Source of the DNA: Photorhabdus akhurstii
GTDB taxonomy: Bacteria; Pseudomonadota; Gammaproteobacteria; Enterobacterales; Enterobacteriaceae
DNA length: 64,000 nt
Assembly: GCF_018448925.1 (NCBI RefSeq)
Contig: NZ_RCWE01000023.1
Span: 20,507-84,506, forward strand
Direction: 5' to 3'
Both the position numbers and the translations under genes were made by a program. Under the pieces are notes generated by a model. The model made no database searches. It saw only the letters and a list, made by a program, of their open reading frames with translations, and was not told the DNA's origin. This document shows, in pieces, positions 1 through 12,676 of this stretch; within the stretch, counting starts at the first letter, position 1, and each line of letters opens with the position of its first letter.

Positions 1-267
1 CAACGCATTCAACGTGATCTGGTCGGCATAAGCAAAACCCGTTTTCTCACCACTGATTGCCCTAACGCCAACCCCCTGATCAATATTATAGGAGCCATCC
101 TTAATAATCCGATCTTCCAACACCCAAGATTCATGGTAACTGGACTGAAAATAGAGATCGGCATAATCCAGCCAACGTTCAGTCATTTGACCGAGTACTG
201 AAAACAGATCTTGATGGCTTAATTTATTTGCAGCCAGTAAGTGTTCACTGACAGTAGTTAAACTCAT
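1..267 (-). CDS. tldD: TldD metalloprotease, N-terminal part (runs off the window)
   Basis: The first 89 codons read from the ATG at 267 towards the window edge and begin [20 protein letters not shown], followed by a [10 protein letters not shown] segment and a [19 protein letters not shown] segment. These are typical of the enterobacterial TldD N-terminal domain. TldD pairs with TldE/PmbA as a zinc metalloprotease that degrades or trims unfolded peptides and modified peptide antibiotics in the cytoplasm. The zinc-binding motif lies in the missing C-terminal part. It is the last gene of the minus-strand run yhdP-nitrilase-tldD and follows the amidase gene after 5 bp, so it is probably co-transcribed. 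Confidence 0.93.
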   Translation of the reverse strand, partial: MSLTTVSEHLLAANKLSHQDLFSVLGQMTERWLDYADLYFQSSYHESWVLEDRIIKDGSYNIDQGVGVRAISGEKTGFAYADQITLNAL

Positions 268-272
268 AATTG

Positions 273-1130
273 CTACTCTTTAATTTGCGGTATTTTTTCA
301 ATCAAGGAAGTCAACTGCGGCCGGAAGCGGTTATGTTTCACCACTTTCATTTGCTCACGCATAATCTTCAAGCTATCTGCCCTGACATTCAATTGTAGTG
401 CACTGACTGCATCGGGGTTTTTCTTAATCACTTTCCCCCAACCATCCACGGCCATTGAGTGACCCCACGTCTGACGGGTTCCATGTACACCAACCTGAGC
501 CGGGGCTAACAGAATACACTGGTTTTCAATAGCGCGGGCCCGTAACAGTGGTTCCCAATGCGCTTTTCCTGTTAAACGAGTAAATGCCGCAGGAACAGAT
601 ATCAACTCAGCGCCTTGCTCGCGTAGCGCCTGAAACAACCCGGGGAAGCGCAGATCATAACATATGGTCATCCCGAGACGGCCAACAGGGGTATCCACAA
701 CGGTAATATGTTCCCCCCGTTGGAAAACGGACGATTCGTTATATGATCCGTGTTCATCATTAATATTGACATCAAACATATGGATTTTGTCGTAACGGGC
801 GCAAATCTTACCCTGATCATCAAACAACAGGCTACTACTGGTGAGCCGTTCAGGATTTTCACGACTGATAAGCGGCATAGAACCGATTAATAACCAGACA
901 CCATAACGGCGTGCAATCTCACTGACAGCTTGCTGCAAAGGCCCATGCCCCTGTTGTTCCGCATGCTTGCGATAGCTATCAGCATTAGCAAACAACAATG
1001 CATTTTCCGGGGTCATGACAAACTTGATAGTATCTGGCAACTGCTTAATTTGTTGTTCAATTTGCGCCAAATTATGTTTGATATTCTCACCGCTACATAA
1101 CTGCAAGAGTGCAACATTGACGTTTCTCAT
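273..1130 (-). CDS. Carbon-nitrogen hydrolase (nitrilase superfamily amidase, Nit-like)
   Basis: This 285-residue protein has the full Glu-Lys-Cys triad of the nitrilase superfamily: E42 in [10 protein letters not shown]115 in RYDKIHMFD and C157 in [10 protein letters not shown]. Members hydrolyse amide C-N bonds. The sequence resembles the Nit1/Nit2 and YafV-like cytoplasmic amidases, which can clean up deaminated glutathione or omega-amides, but the substrate cannot be read from the sequence. Its ATG overlaps the yhdP stop by 3 bp (ATGA arrangement), and tldD starts 5 bp after its stop, so translational coupling is likely. E. coli K-12 has no gene between yhdP and tldD, whereas I recall Yersinia-type genomes do. 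Confidence in the family is high, in the substrate low. Confidence 0.88.
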   Translation of the reverse strand: MRNVNVALLQLCSGENIKHNLAQIEQQIKQLPDTIKFVMTPENALLFANADSYRKHAEQQGHGPLQQAVSEIARRYGVWLLIGSMPLISRENPERLTSSSLLFDDQGKICARYDKIHMFDVNINDEHGSYNESSVFQRGEHITVVDTPVGRLGMTICYDLRFPGLFQALREQGAELISVPAAFTRLTGKAHWEPLLRARAIENQCILLAPAQVGVHGTRQTWGHSMAVDGWGKVIKKNPDAVSALQLNVRADSLKIMREQMKVVKHNRFRPQLTSLIEKIPQIKE

Positions 1131-4100
1131 GTTCCTCTATTCTCCTTAAGCTGACGCAGAACTTCATCAATTTTCGGTTGTTCAAGATTACCAGTAATCC
1201 GGTAACGAATAACTGATATCTTATTCCATAACGGCCCCAAGACCTTGGTCGCTGCGAATAATGCAGCGCCAGCCATCGGATTGATGACAAAAGCCGTCGC
1301 TACCCCTACAGTAGCAGAAATCTCTGGCGTGACGATGGCCTCGATATTGATCTGTTGGCGAACAAGATCGATCTCACCTTTCGTTATCACATCAGCAATC
1401 AACCCATCGACCCGTAAGTTTTCAGCCTTGAGTATCCCATTTTTTACTGAAACATCACCACGAATTGAATCAAATTCAAAATCCTGGCTAAAGGTATCGC
1501 TGAAATCGAGCTGTAATTTACGTAACAGAGCATCAAAACTGACTAATTTTAGTAATTGACCAGCACCTCCCCCGCCCAATTTTTCAATAGCGCCTTTGCC
1601 TAAGTTGCTTTTAAGATTGCCATTCAACGTTTGGAAATTGGGTTTCCACGGTGTGTCCCACCAATTAAAATCAAAACGGAAGGTAAACGGTGAATTTACA
1701 ATCGGTACAACTATACCAAGGTAAGATGCCATCTCATCAAACTTTTCACCAGAAAATTGCCCCATAATATGCGTATTATTCCCTACCGCACCTTCTTGCC
1801 AACGACCTGCCAAATTTAATTTACTGGCACTGTTTTCTACTATTCCATCTCTTAATACAAGCGAATTACCTTCTGGAATCAGGGAACCAGACACCTTCCC
1901 AAGCTTCAATCCCATAATCCAACATTCAGAACAGATGATATCTAATGAAGGCCATTGGTTCAGCGAATAACGCAGAGTTGTACCTGTCTGAGATTGTTTA
2001 GGTAAATCGGATTCAGCTTGCTGGGCGCTATATTGCAAAGGATTATAGTAAAGATAGTTCAAATTCATTTGCCAAGGGCCACTCTTACGGATATTAAGTT
2101 TACCGTTGATTTCCCGGCTATTAGCAGTGATCTGCGTTCCCCAAAACTGTTTTTCCACATCCAACGATAACTGATTCCAACGTTGCCCCCCCACATCCAG
2201 TGATGGAAGTGATATATACAGATGCTGTGGCAACATTGACATACCTGCCAATGAAGAACCTGAGGTCAGAGGCGCAATCAGCCCTAACCACTCTTCACCC
2301 TCAATTGCCGGAAGATTCAATTCCAATAGGGATTTTTCAGGTAAATCAGGAATATTGTTACTGTTACTTTGTAAAATTCCTCGTGATAGTTGAGTGTTTT
2401 TCCCTGCCAAACGCCATTGAGTATTAAATGCATACTGTTTATCTAAAATGCCTTTTACTCGCAACTGCTCCATATCACCATCAGCCAGAATATGAAGAGC
2501 GCGCAGTTCATCCGCTTTCAAGGCAGATAAATAACTATCCACTTGTGATAAGTCAGCGTCGATTTTCACATCATATTGAGGCTTACTCTGAAACGGCAAA
2601 TTAATACCGATCTTTCCTTCCCAATCAACAGAGCCAGAAAACACTTTAGCAATCGCCGGTAAAAATCCAGATAATTTTGCAATAGCCCAACGCGCATTCA
2701 GACCAACATTGACTCGATAGTTTTTGAGTAAATTCTCGGTAGAAAAATCAACTGTAACAGGCTGCCCAAACCATTGGGCCGATAATTTGCCGCTTTGTAA
2801 ATTACCATTATTAAAGCGAAACCGGCCACTCACATTTTTCATTTCGCTATCTAAGGGTTTAATCAACAAATGATTATTTTTTAAAGTCACCTCACCGCGA
2901 GCATCCACATTGCCGCCATTGAGTGGAATATCCAAATGCAAATTACCAGCGATCTGACCACCAACCTGCAATGTCTCCAGCGTTTCACCAACAGAATGTG
3001 CTAACGGGCTGCGGGTAAAATATTCATGAATATCTTTGCCATCTCCCAGAATATCCGCGTCGATTAACAATTTCTTGTTACGATAATTAGGAATTACCGC
3101 TGACAGATTACTCGCTTTCACTTTACCAAGTGCCGTTTGCGGAGCAAGCATCCATAAGCCGTTATTCTGGAAATTAAGATCAATATTGAGATCCAGCAGT
3201 GCCGGCCAGTTTGGTTGGTACTGGAAAGTCGCATGACGCAATGGAGCAAAAACTTGAAACTGCCCATTATTCTTTACAAATGGGAAATCTTTTGGATTGC
3301 CTTGAAAAACAAAAGTCGCGTTTTCTATCTGCCCTTTAATAATTGAAGCTGTCAGATAGTCAGTCAAAGGCGTCCCCATCAAAGGTTCTGGAAAATATCG
3401 CCAGGCATCACCCGCATCATAAACCCGCACTCCCGCGAGAATACTTAGCGCCGGAGGCTGTTCTTTAGGCTGTTGATAACGAAAATCACCATTGACCCAC
3501 AATGATTTCCCTTGCAAATCCAACCCTTGACTCCAGAGTTGTAAACCTCGCTCACCTTGCCGCCAGAGTATTTCGCCATGACTTTGGGATATCTCAAACG
3601 GCGCCAGAAACATATCTCGGTAATCAACAACACTATCCTTCAACGCAAAACTCAGTCTACCTTGCCGCAAGCTGCCATTGAGAGAACCCGAGAAATTATC
3701 GATAGAAGGCAATTTCTGCCAGCGTTGCCAACTAACATTTTGCCATTGCACACTGATTCGGGAATCATCTGCCATTTTGGGTGTAATATCGAGGGCAAGA
3801 TACTTTACCAATCCTTGTGGCTGACGACGCTGCCAATCCTTCACAAGATCAGAAGTCAAAAAAGAAAAAGTCGGTAAAATGCTACTTAGCCGTTCAAGTT
3901 GAATATTTTTCGCCCGAACACGCCAATGATCATGACCGTCAACTCTCTTGGCTTCCGGCAGATAGAGCACTGATACTTTTCCTGACGGCCATTGCTGCCC
4001 ATCAGTGATCAAATTTGCCAGCTCGGGTGCATCAAACAACCAACCACCATCTTGGCGACGCATCCGAAATACCAGATCACTGACAGAAAGGTTGTGAGGT

Positions 4101-4924
4101 TTGTTAGCAACTTTCCAATTAGCTTCTCCCTGACGGAGTTGTAGTTGGCCGCCATCAATTCGACCTTCTTTAAGCATAATCCAGCTAGACAAACTAAACT
4201 CAGCATCCTTCAACCCAGTATTATCCTGCAACCAATGACTTAACCACGGATGAATATCAACATTATCTGCCTGTAAATAAATGGTCCCGTTATCCAACAC
4301 GCCATTAGTGTCATGCAAATCAAATTTAACTTGTATATCCCCATGCTGATTATTGATAGAAGAGAGACTAATTTTCCCTTGAGCACGGTGACGATTATCT
4401 TTATTCAGCCAGGTTAATTGTGGTAACAACAGATCAGCACGTTCACCAGAGGGAGTAAGGAAAGTAAACCGACTATCTTGCAGATTAAAATGATCAAACT
4501 GCTCCAGAAACAGCTCAGAAAATAGATCCGATTGGGAAAACATATTACCGCTTTGATCATTAAATAGCGGTTGATGGTAATCTACTTGTAACTGATAAAA
4601 AGTAAGATCGCGAAAATTCCAACGCATTCTTAACAAAGATAACCAGATATCCAATGCAACCGTGATCTTTTTGGCTTTCACATCTGCATTTGCCGTTTTT
4701 ACACCGATATCACGTAATTCAAAAACAGGCCCGAAAGACTCCCATTCTCCCGCAATATATCCAGCATCAATAGGTACACCAATAATTGACTCAATTTTAG
4801 CGAATAATTGTGGACGGTAATCATTAATATGTGGCAGTAGAAAACGTAATCCACTGACAAGCAAAGCCACAATAATAATGACTATTGCGGCTGTCGCTAA
4901 TAATACTCCCGGCAGTCGCCTCAC
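1127..4924 (-). CDS. yhdP: YhdP, AsmA-family envelope phospholipid transport protein
   Basis: This is a very long protein of about 1265 residues with one N-terminal membrane helix (a LPGVLLATAAIVIIIVALLV-type stretch) and a large periplasmic body. Its C-terminus, with EISATVGVATAFVINPMAGAA and KVLGPLWNKISVIRYRITG, closely matches E. coli YhdP. YhdP, TamB and YdbH are AsmA-like proteins that carry phospholipids between inner and outer membrane. I place the start at GTG 4924, because an AAGGAG box lies six bases upstream and the product then begins MRRLPG as in E. coli; the ATG at 4930 would have no spacer from that box. It lies downstream of rng and overlaps the amidase start. Confidence 0.9.
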   Translation of the reverse strand: MRRLPGVLLATAAIVIIIVALLVSGLRFLLPHINDYRPQLFAKIESIIGVPIDAGYIAGEWESFGPVFELRDIGVKTANADVKAKKITVALDIWLSLLRMRWNFRDLTFYQLQVDYHQPLFNDQSGNMFSQSDLFSELFLEQFDHFNLQDSRFTFLTPSGERADLLLPQLTWLNKDNRHRAQGKISLSSINNQHGDIQVKFDLHDTNGVLDNGTIYLQADNVDIHPWLSHWLQDNTGLKDAEFSLSSWIMLKEGRIDGGQLQLRQGEANWKVANKPHNLSVSDLVFRMRRQDGGWLFDAPELANLITDGQQWPSGKVSVLYLPEAKRVDGHDHWRVRAKNIQLERLSSILPTFSFLTSDLVKDWQRRQPQGLVKYLALDITPKMADDSRISVQWQNVSWQRWQKLPSIDNFSGSLNGSLRQGRLSFALKDSVVDYRDMFLAPFEISQSHGEILWRQGERGLQLWSQGLDLQGKSLWVNGDFRYQQPKEQPPALSILAGVRVYDAGDAWRYFPEPLMGTPLTDYLTASIIKGQIENATFVFQGNPKDFPFVKNNGQFQVFAPLRHATFQYQPNWPALLDLNIDLNFQNNGLWMLAPQTALGKVKASNLSAVIPNYRNKKLLIDADILGDGKDIHEYFTRSPLAHSVGETLETLQVGGQIAGNLHLDIPLNGGNVDARGEVTLKNNHLLIKPLDSEMKNVSGRFRFNNGNLQSGKLSAQWFGQPVTVDFSTENLLKNYRVNVGLNARWAIAKLSGFLPAIAKVFSGSVDWEGKIGINLPFQSKPQYDVKIDADLSQVDSYLSALKADELRALHILADGDMEQLRVKGILDKQYAFNTQWRLAGKNTQLSRGILQSNSNNIPDLPEKSLLELNLPAIEGEEWLGLIAPLTSGSSLAGMSMLPQHLYISLPSLDVGGQRWNQLSLDVEKQFWGTQITANSREINGKLNIRKSGPWQMNLNYLYYNPLQYSAQQAESDLPKQSQTGTTLRYSLNQWPSLDIICSECWIMGLKLGKVSGSLIPEGNSLVLRDGIVENSASKLNLAGRWQEGAVGNNTHIMGQFSGEKFDEMASYLGIVVPIVNSPFTFRFDFNWWDTPWKPNFQTLNGNLKSNLGKGAIEKLGGGGAGQLLKLVSFDALLRKLQLDFSDTFSQDFEFDSIRGDVSVKNGILKAENLRVDGLIADVITKGEIDLVRQQINIEAIVTPEISATVGVATAFVINPMAGAALFAATKVLGPLWNKISVIRYRITGNLEQPKIDEVLRQLKENRGT

Positions 4925-4971
4925 ACGCATCTCCTTGATTACCAATGCTGTTATGTCAGCAAATTGGATGG

Positions 4972-6441
4972 TTACATCATAACTACGTCAAACTGTTCCT
5001 GACTGTAGAGCTGTTCTGTCTGAACTTTTACCTGCTTGCCGACAAAAATCTCCACTTCCGCCAGTGCATGAGATTCCTCTCCTTTCAGCGCTTCGGCCAC
5101 TGCTGGCGAAGCATAAATAAGGAAACGATCTGCGTCGACTGCCCGGTGCACACGCACAATTTCACGCATAATCTCATAACAGACAGTTTCAACCGATTTT
5201 ACGGTTCCCCTTCCTTTACAAGTAGGACAATCGCTACAAAGTATATGCTCGATACTTTCACGAGTCCGCTTACGGGTCATTTCCACCAATCCGAGTTGGG
5301 AAAAACCATTAATCGTCGTCTTAACACGATCTTTACTCAGCGCCTGCTCAAGAGAAGCCAATACCCGTCGACGATGTTCTTCGCTATTCATATCGATAAA
5401 ATCGATAATAATAATACCACCCAGATTACGCAGCCTTAATTGCCTGGCAATAGCTTGCGTCGCCTCAATATTGGTATTGAAAATAGTTTCTTCCAAATTG
5501 CGATGCCCAACAAATGCGCCGGTATTAATATCAATTGTGGTCATCGCTTCAGTTTGGTCAATAATTAAATAACCACCTGATTTTAATTCAACTTTTCGAT
5601 CAAGTGCTCGCTGAACTTCATTTTCTACATCAAACAGATCGAATATAGGCTGATTACCGTTATAAAGTTCCAATCTGGCTGTCATTTTAGGAATATATTC
5701 GCGAATAAATTCCTGTAACTGAGTAAACGTCAAACGAGAATCCACACGAATACGATCAAGGGCTGCTCCGGCAAAATCACGCAAAATACGATGGGCCAGA
5801 GCCAATTCGCCATAAAGTTTATTTTTAGTGATATTGCGCTTTTTACGCTCCATCACCTTACTCCATAGACGTTTCAAGAAAGCCGCATCCTGAGCTAATT
5901 CTTCGTCCCCAACGCCTTCGGCAGCCGTCCTAATAATGAAACCACCATGTTCATCACAATAGTCAGCGACAATATTTTTCAGCCGATTACGCTCGCCTTC
6001 ACTTTCAATACGTTGTGAAACCCCGACATGAGATGCGCCGGGCATAAAGACAAGATAGCGGGAAGGTAAAGTAATATCGGTAGTTAGTCGAGCGCCTTTA
6101 GTACCAAGGGGATCTTTCACCACTTGAACCATTAAATCTTGTCCCTGACGAACCAACTCAGCAATATCTTTGACATGAAAGTTCTTTTGCTCCTCACCGG
6201 CAATACATTCCGTGTGAGGCACAATATCTGAGGCATGAAGAAAGGCGGCTTTTTCCAGACCAATATCAACAAAAGCAGCCTGCATCCCTGGCAATACCCG
6301 GCTTACACGACCTTTATAAATATTGCCGACAATGCCCCTTTTAGCTTCCCTTTCAATATGGATTTCTTGCAAAATCCCACCATCAATGTAAGCGACACGC
6401 GTTTCGGACGGTGTGATGTTGACTAATAACTCTGCTGTCAT
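4972..6441 (-). CDS. rng: Ribonuclease G
   Basis: This 489-residue protein has the same length as E. coli RNase G. It contains an S1-like RNA-binding region after the N-terminal strand ([20 protein letters not shown]), the DNase I-like catalytic part with [10 protein letters not shown] and IIIIDFIDM (metal-binding aspartates), and the zinc-link cysteines in [11 protein letters not shown]. It lacks the long C-terminal scaffold of RNase E. RNase G matures the 5' end of 16S rRNA and takes part in mRNA decay. Its ATG overlaps the maf stop by 4 bp, and yhdP follows downstream, as in E. coli. Confidence 0.96.
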   Translation of the reverse strand: MTAELLVNITPSETRVAYIDGGILQEIHIEREAKRGIVGNIYKGRVSRVLPGMQAAFVDIGLEKAAFLHASDIVPHTECIAGEEQKNFHVKDIAELVRQGQDLMVQVVKDPLGTKGARLTTDITLPSRYLVFMPGASHVGVSQRIESEGERNRLKNIVADYCDEHGGFIIRTAAEGVGDEELAQDAAFLKRLWSKVMERKKRNITKNKLYGELALAHRILRDFAGAALDRIRVDSRLTFTQLQEFIREYIPKMTARLELYNGNQPIFDLFDVENEVQRALDRKVELKSGGYLIIDQTEAMTTIDINTGAFVGHRNLEETIFNTNIEATQAIARQLRLRNLGGIIIIDFIDMNSEEHRRRVLASLEQALSKDRVKTTINGFSQLGLVEMTRKRTRESIEHILCSDCPTCKGRGTVKSVETVCYEIMREIVRVHRAVDADRFLIYASPAVAEALKGEESHALAEVEIFVGKQVKVQTEQLYSQEQFDVVMM

Positions 6442-7025
6442 GTGTTCCCCTTCCCATCAACTAACGCAAAAAACTCTGTGATTAATTCGTGCGTTTCCAC
6501 CAATGGCAGACCAACAACTGAGTGATAACTCCCATTCAGCGTTTTAACAAAGCAACCCGCTTTTCCCTGAATACCATAAGCACCCGCTTTGTCCATCGGC
6601 TCACCGGTTGCTACATAATCCAAAATTTCCTGCGTGGATAATTGGCGAAAGGTTACATCTGTAACGACTATATCACTTAAGGTACGCTGACTATCTGATA
6701 AAGCAATAGCGGTAATCACCTGATGACACTGACCGGAAAGTGCACTGAGCATTTCAACAGCATGTTGTTCACTGCGCGGTTTTTCGAGAATCTTACCATT
6801 CAAGACAACAACAGTATCCGCTCCCAACACCAGAAAATCCTCTGGTGCAATAGCAACTCCCGCTAGAGATTTATCTTTTGCTAATCGGCTAACATACTGA
6901 CGCGGAGTTTCACCCTCTTGCCATTGCTCCTTTACCTGAGGAGAAAGAATTTCAAATTTAAAGTCCAATAATTCAACCAGCTCACGCCGCCTTGGTGAGC
7001 CGGAAGCCAGATAAAGGGTTTTCAT
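6438..7025 (-). CDS. yhdE: Maf-family nucleotide pyrophosphatase (YhdE, dTTP/UTP type)
   Basis: The 195-residue product begins with the Maf signature [17 protein letters not shown] and carries VLGADTVV with the catalytic aspartate, and [13 protein letters not shown]. Maf proteins hydrolyse non-canonical or excess nucleoside triphosphates to monophosphates; the YhdE branch prefers dTTP, UTP and pseudo-UTP. Its position between mreD and rng is the E. coli order. The stop overlaps the rng start. About 165 bp separate it from mreD, so it may have its own promoter. Confidence 0.93.
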   Translation of the reverse strand: MKTLYLASGSPRRRELVELLDFKFEILSPQVKEQWQEGETPRQYVSRLAKDKSLAGVAIAPEDFLVLGADTVVVLNGKILEKPRSEQHAVEMLSALSGQCHQVITAIALSDSQRTLSDIVVTDVTFRQLSTQEILDYVATGEPMDKAGAYGIQGKAGCFVKTLNGSYHSVVGLPLVETHELITEFFALVDGKGNT

Positions 7026-7190
7026 GATGATATTGTCCTTACTACTACCTATCTCATTAGGCTATTTCATTTACCATTTTGAGGTTATACACACTACTCA
7101 TATCCTCAAGTTATTTGGAAAGAATGGCCTGCATCAGTAACGCCTGCTGGAATAAGCTCTGTCAGGACATTAAAAACGGCGATCCGACCA

Positions 7191-7679
7191 CTAATGTACA
7201 TTAAACTGACGACGGATTTTTCGCATTAACAGGAACAACCACGGCCAAAGAATACCATTGACCAAACTGTTCCAGAATACTTCTGGATGAAAAGCAACAT
7301 TTGATAACAAAAATTCCGCCCAAAAAACACTGAAATCCATCAGTATCGATAAAGCAATGACGACCAAAGCCTGCTGCCAAAGCGCCATATTGCGGAATAA
7401 TTGAAACTTAAATGACACCAAATAACTCACAAGACTGTAAGACAAAGCGTTAACACCCAGTGTCGCCCCCTGAATCAAATCTACGATGATCCCCAATACA
7501 AAACCAGTACCAACGCTGACTCTATGAGGTAACGCCATCACCCAATAAATCAACAATAGTGCCGACCAGGTTGGCCGATACATATAAATTTGCTCCGGCC
7601 ACGGCATAATTTGCAGCACCATTGCAATCAAGAAAGATAACCAAATGACCCAACGCCCATGACTCCGGTATTGATTCAT
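7191..7679 (-). CDS. mreD: Rod shape-determining protein MreD
   Basis: This 162-residue hydrophobic protein has several membrane segments and the MreD pattern [21 protein letters not shown] near its N-terminus. MreD is the inner-membrane partner of MreC in the elongasome that steers peptidoglycan synthesis along the cell cylinder. Its ATG overlaps the mreC stop by one base, so the two are almost certainly translationally coupled. Confidence 0.95.
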   Translation of the reverse strand: MNQYRSHGRWVIWLSFLIAMVLQIMPWPEQIYMYRPTWSALLLIYWVMALPHRVSVGTGFVLGIIVDLIQGATLGVNALSYSLVSYLVSFKFQLFRNMALWQQALVVIALSILMDFSVFWAEFLLSNVAFHPEVFWNSLVNGILWPWLFLLMRKIRRQFNVH

Positions 7680-8713
7680 TAACGATTTCCCGAATTTATA
7701 AATTTAGCAGACGTTATTGTCGATTCAGCATTTTTCACTCTTTCTGTTGTCTTGGTTGTTTCATCAGAAACAGACGATGGCGCTGGTGGTCCCATTTCAT
7801 TTGCATGCGGCAATACCTGAGGCATCATTTGCATTAAACGTTCATTAGCTACACGATAAACCTCTGAGGGAGGCAGTGGTTCGGATGGATTATTATCCGC
7901 TCCCCACAATAACAGCAAATAACGCAAACGCTGTAATTCTGCCGTTGGCCGGGCATGAATCACCGTATAAGCCCGTTGATTATCGACTTTAACTGACGAA
8001 ACCACCGCCACCGGATAACCTTCCGGGAAACGGCCGCCTAACCCAGAAGTCACCAGCACATCCCCAACCCGAATATCTGTGTTGCTTGGTAATGACTCAA
8101 ACTGCAAATCATCAGCACAACCCGTACCGGCAATAATCGCCCTGATATCATTACGTAAGACCTGGATTGGCAAAGCATGGGTCGTATCACAAATCAGTAA
8201 TACCCGGCTAGTAAACTGACTGACAGCAACCACCTGACCCACAATGCCTTTATCACTGATAACAGGTTGCCCTTCATAAACGCCTTCCCTTGATCCCTTA
8301 TCGATGACGACCTGATCACTATAAGGATTAGCCCTACCGGAGATCACCTGCGTCACCATCATGTGTTCATCCTGACGTAAAGGCGACCCCAATAGCTCAC
8401 GCAAGCGGGAATTTTCCTGTTTAAGCTGCCCTAATAACAGCATATCACTGTTTTTCATCAATAATTCTTGGCGTAAAGCACGATTTTCCAATCGGAGTTG
8501 TTCACGGGAGGCAAGGGTTTCTGACACACCATCAAGCACTTGACGCGGGCCATTGGCGAGAAAATAAAATGGACTGACTACCGTATCCATATAATTACGG
8601 ACTTTACTGAGAGCATCAAGACGGCTGTCTGCCACAACCAAAGCAATGGCAACAATAACAGCAAAGAAAAGTCGTAATTGCAGGGAAGGCCCCCTGCTAA
8701 AAATTGGCTTCAT
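7679..8713 (-). CDS. mreC: Rod shape-determining protein MreC
   Basis: The 344-residue protein has an N-terminal membrane anchor ([18 protein letters not shown]), a coiled-coil stretch ([20 protein letters not shown] and onward) and a periplasmic beta-rich domain with [16 protein letters not shown] and [19 protein letters not shown]. MreC links cytoplasmic MreB filaments, through MreD and RodZ, to the penicillin-binding proteins. The last ~60 residues (rich in Pro, Ser and Thr) look disordered. It follows mreB after about 110 bp. Confidence 0.96.
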   Translation of the reverse strand: MKPIFSRGPSLQLRLFFAVIVAIALVVADSRLDALSKVRNYMDTVVSPFYFLANGPRQVLDGVSETLASREQLRLENRALRQELLMKNSDMLLLGQLKQENSRLRELLGSPLRQDEHMMVTQVISGRANPYSDQVVIDKGSREGVYEGQPVISDKGIVGQVVAVSQFTSRVLLICDTTHALPIQVLRNDIRAIIAGTGCADDLQFESLPSNTDIRVGDVLVTSGLGGRFPEGYPVAVVSSVKVDNQRAYTVIHARPTAELQRLRYLLLLWGADNNPSEPLPPSEVYRVANERLMQMMPQVLPHANEMGPPAPSSVSDETTKTTERVKNAESTITSAKFINSGNR

Positions 8714-8822
8714 AAGCTGCGCTATTCCAAACTGTATGTTTCATAAACAATGGAATTCCCAGACAGCAATAGCAAGGAGGTCTGAGCTACCCGTCATTCC
8801 TCCCTCACTTGCAAGTTAATAC

Positions 8823-10525
<1,703 letters not shown>

Positions 10526-11503
10526 ATGAAAGCCCTGCTACTCAAACAACAACAGAACCAATTATCAGCATCCATTGAAGAAATTGACACAGCTCATCTT
10601 CCCGAAGGAGACGTTACCGTCGATATTCACTGGTCAACGCTGAACTATAAAGATGCATTAGCCATTACAGGTAAAGGAAAAATTATCCGCCAATTCCCAA
10701 TGATACCGGGTATTGATTTCTCTGGCATTGTACACAGTACCGAAGATCCCCGTTTTCATATCGGTCAGCACGTATTATTAACCGGCTGGGGTGTAGGAGA
10801 AAATCATTGGGGTGGACTGGCAGAACAAGCCAGAGTTTCAGGGGAATGGTTGACACCTTTACCTGACGATTTGGATAGCAGACAAGCAATGATCATTGGT
10901 ACTGCTGGCTTTACCGCCATGCTGTGCGTTATCGCCCTGGAACAAGGCGGCGTTAAACCAGAAAGTGGTGATGTCATTGTGACAGGCGCCAGTGGTGGTG
11001 TAGGAAGTACGGCGATAGCGCTACTCTCACAACTTGACTATTCCGTTGTTGCTGTTAGCGGCAGACCAGAAAATCATGAATATTTGCTATCTCTAGGGGC
11101 AAAAAAGGTTTTGCCGCGCCATGAATTTAGCCAACTTCCTCGCCCACTGGAAAAACAACTTTGGGCCGGAGCTATCGACACGGTAGGCGATAATGTACTG
11201 GCGACAATACTGGCTCAAACTCACTATAACGGTACCGTTGCCGCCTGTGGCCTCGCCGGTAATGCAAATCTGCCAACAACAGTGATGCCATTTATTTTAC
11301 GTAACGTACGTCTGCAAGGCGTAGAGTCCGTCACTGTTCCATCAGCCAAGCGACCTGCCGTGTGGCAACGCCTGCAAAAGCTATTACCTGCTTCTTTTTA
11401 TCAGCGGGCAACGACGGAGATAACACTGGACCAAACCGTGGAATACGCCAATAAATTGATAGCTAACCAAGTTACAGGACGTACATTGGTAAGAGTTCGT
11501 TAA
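10526..11503 (+). CDS. acuI: Acrylyl-CoA reductase (NADPH), AcuI/YhdH family
   Basis: This 325-residue medium-chain dehydrogenase/reductase lacks the zinc ligands of alcohol dehydrogenases. It has the quinone-oxidoreductase pattern: WSTLNYKDALAITGKG, GIDFSGIV and the nucleotide-binding VTGASGGVGSTAIALL. The YhdH/AcuI branch reduces toxic acrylyl-CoA to propionyl-CoA with NADPH. The frame is open from a TTG at 10,490, but family members begin MKALLL, so I chose ATG 10,526. A terminator is not obvious downstream; aroQ starts 210 bp later. Confidence 0.92.
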   Translation: MKALLLKQQQNQLSASIEEIDTAHLPEGDVTVDIHWSTLNYKDALAITGKGKIIRQFPMIPGIDFSGIVHSTEDPRFHIGQHVLLTGWGVGENHWGGLAEQARVSGEWLTPLPDDLDSRQAMIIGTAGFTAMLCVIALEQGGVKPESGDVIVTGASGGVGSTAIALLSQLDYSVVAVSGRPENHEYLLSLGAKKVLPRHEFSQLPRPLEKQLWAGAIDTVGDNVLATILAQTHYNGTVAACGLAGNANLPTTVMPFILRNVRLQGVESVTVPSAKRPAVWQRLQKLLPASFYQRATTEITLDQTVEYANKLIANQVTGRTLVRVR

Positions 11504-11712
11504 GAATTGTGATTAGCCTCTAAAGTACAGTGGTTTTATTCTTGACATTTTTTCTGATAAGACCAGTATTTAGCTGCCAAATGCTACGATATCATTATAA
11601 TGTCGCGCTTTATCGCCGAAATGAACTAAGTGGCTGTTACAAAAAGATGACAAATCGCTAATATCGGATTATGTTGGCACATTGTTGACAAATTGCCGGA
11701 GATACCAGCACA

Positions 11713-12165
11713 ATGGCAGACAAGTTTCACATTTTACTCCTTAACGGCCCTAACCTAAATATGTTAGGAACCCGGGAGCCTGATATTTATGGCAACTTAA
11801 CACTTGGTGATATCGTCAGCAAATTGTCTGAAGAGGCCCATCAATTAGGGGGCAAACTCAGTCACCTGCAATCCAATGCGGAATTTGAGCTGATAAATAG
11901 AATTCATTCTGCACAGGGTAATACTGATTTTATCTTGATTAACCCTGCTGCATTCACGCATACCAGCGTGGCACTGCGTGATGCATTGCTGACAGTGAAG
12001 ATCCCATTTATTGAGATCCACCTCTCCAATGTTCACGCGCGCGAGCCATTTCGTCATCACTCATATCTTTCAGATCTTGCTGTTGGTGTAATCTGCGGTT
12101 TAGGGGTAGATGGCTATAGCTTTGCATTACAGGCAGCGGTAAACCGCTTGTCAAAACTCAACTAA
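11713..12165 (+). CDS. aroQ: Type II 3-dehydroquinate dehydratase
   Basis: The 150-residue protein has the AroQ signatures: [20 protein letters not shown] with the active-site tyrosine, [17 protein letters not shown] and [19 protein letters not shown] with the catalytic histidine. It dehydrates 3-dehydroquinate to 3-dehydroshikimate in the shikimate pathway; the active form is a dodecamer. E. coli uses the unrelated type I AroD, whereas many enterobacteria carry aroQ just upstream of accB, as here (28 bp gap). It could therefore be co-transcribed with accBC. Confidence 0.96.
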   Translation: MADKFHILLLNGPNLNMLGTREPDIYGNLTLGDIVSKLSEEAHQLGGKLSHLQSNAEFELINRIHSAQGNTDFILINPAAFTHTSVALRDALLTVKIPFIEIHLSNVHAREPFRHHSYLSDLAVGVICGLGVDGYSFALQAAVNRLSKLN

Positions 12166-12193
12166 TTAAACAGAAGAGTACGGAATCACACTC

Positions 12194-12664
12194 ATGGATA
12201 TTCGTAAGATAAAAAAACTGATCGAGCTGGTTGAAGAATCTGGCATCTCTGAACTGGAAATTTCTGAAGGGGAAGAGTCAGTGCGCATCAGCCGCGCATT
12301 AGCCCCCCAGAGTTTTCCGGCAGCTCAACAATATATTCCCGTTCAAGCGCAACAACCTGCGCTGGCTAGTGCTGTTGCGCCTTCTCAGGCTCTACCAGAA
12401 ACAATCAGCGACAGATCGGCTGCAATCGACGGTCACGTTGTTCGTTCCCCAATGGTAGGTACCTTCTATCGTACGCCTAGCCCGGATGCGAAACCATTTA
12501 TCAACATCGGCGACCGTGTCAATGTGGGTGATACCCTCTGCATCGTTGAAGCAATGAAAATGATGAACCAGATCGAAGCCGACAAAGCAGGTGTGGTTAA
12601 AGCGATTCTTGTGGAAAGCGGTCAACCCGTTGAATTTGACGAGCCATTGGTCGTCATCGAATAA
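12194..12664 (+). CDS. accB: Biotin carboxyl carrier protein of acetyl-CoA carboxylase
   Basis: The 156-residue protein starts [20 protein letters not shown], has an Ala/Pro/Gln-rich linker at about residues 38-75 and ends in the biotinyl domain with [12 protein letters not shown], biotin being attached at K122. The thumb loop [18 protein letters not shown] is present. AccB carries carboxyl-biotin between AccC and the AccAD carboxyltransferase in the first step of fatty-acid synthesis. accC starts 12 bp downstream. Confidence 0.98.
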   Translation: MDIRKIKKLIELVEESGISELEISEGEESVRISRALAPQSFPAAQQYIPVQAQQPALASAVAPSQALPETISDRSAAIDGHVVRSPMVGTFYRTPSPDAKPFINIGDRVNVGDTLCIVEAMKMMNQIEADKAGVVKAILVESGQPVEFDEPLVVIE

Positions 12665-12676
12665 CGAGGCGTTCCC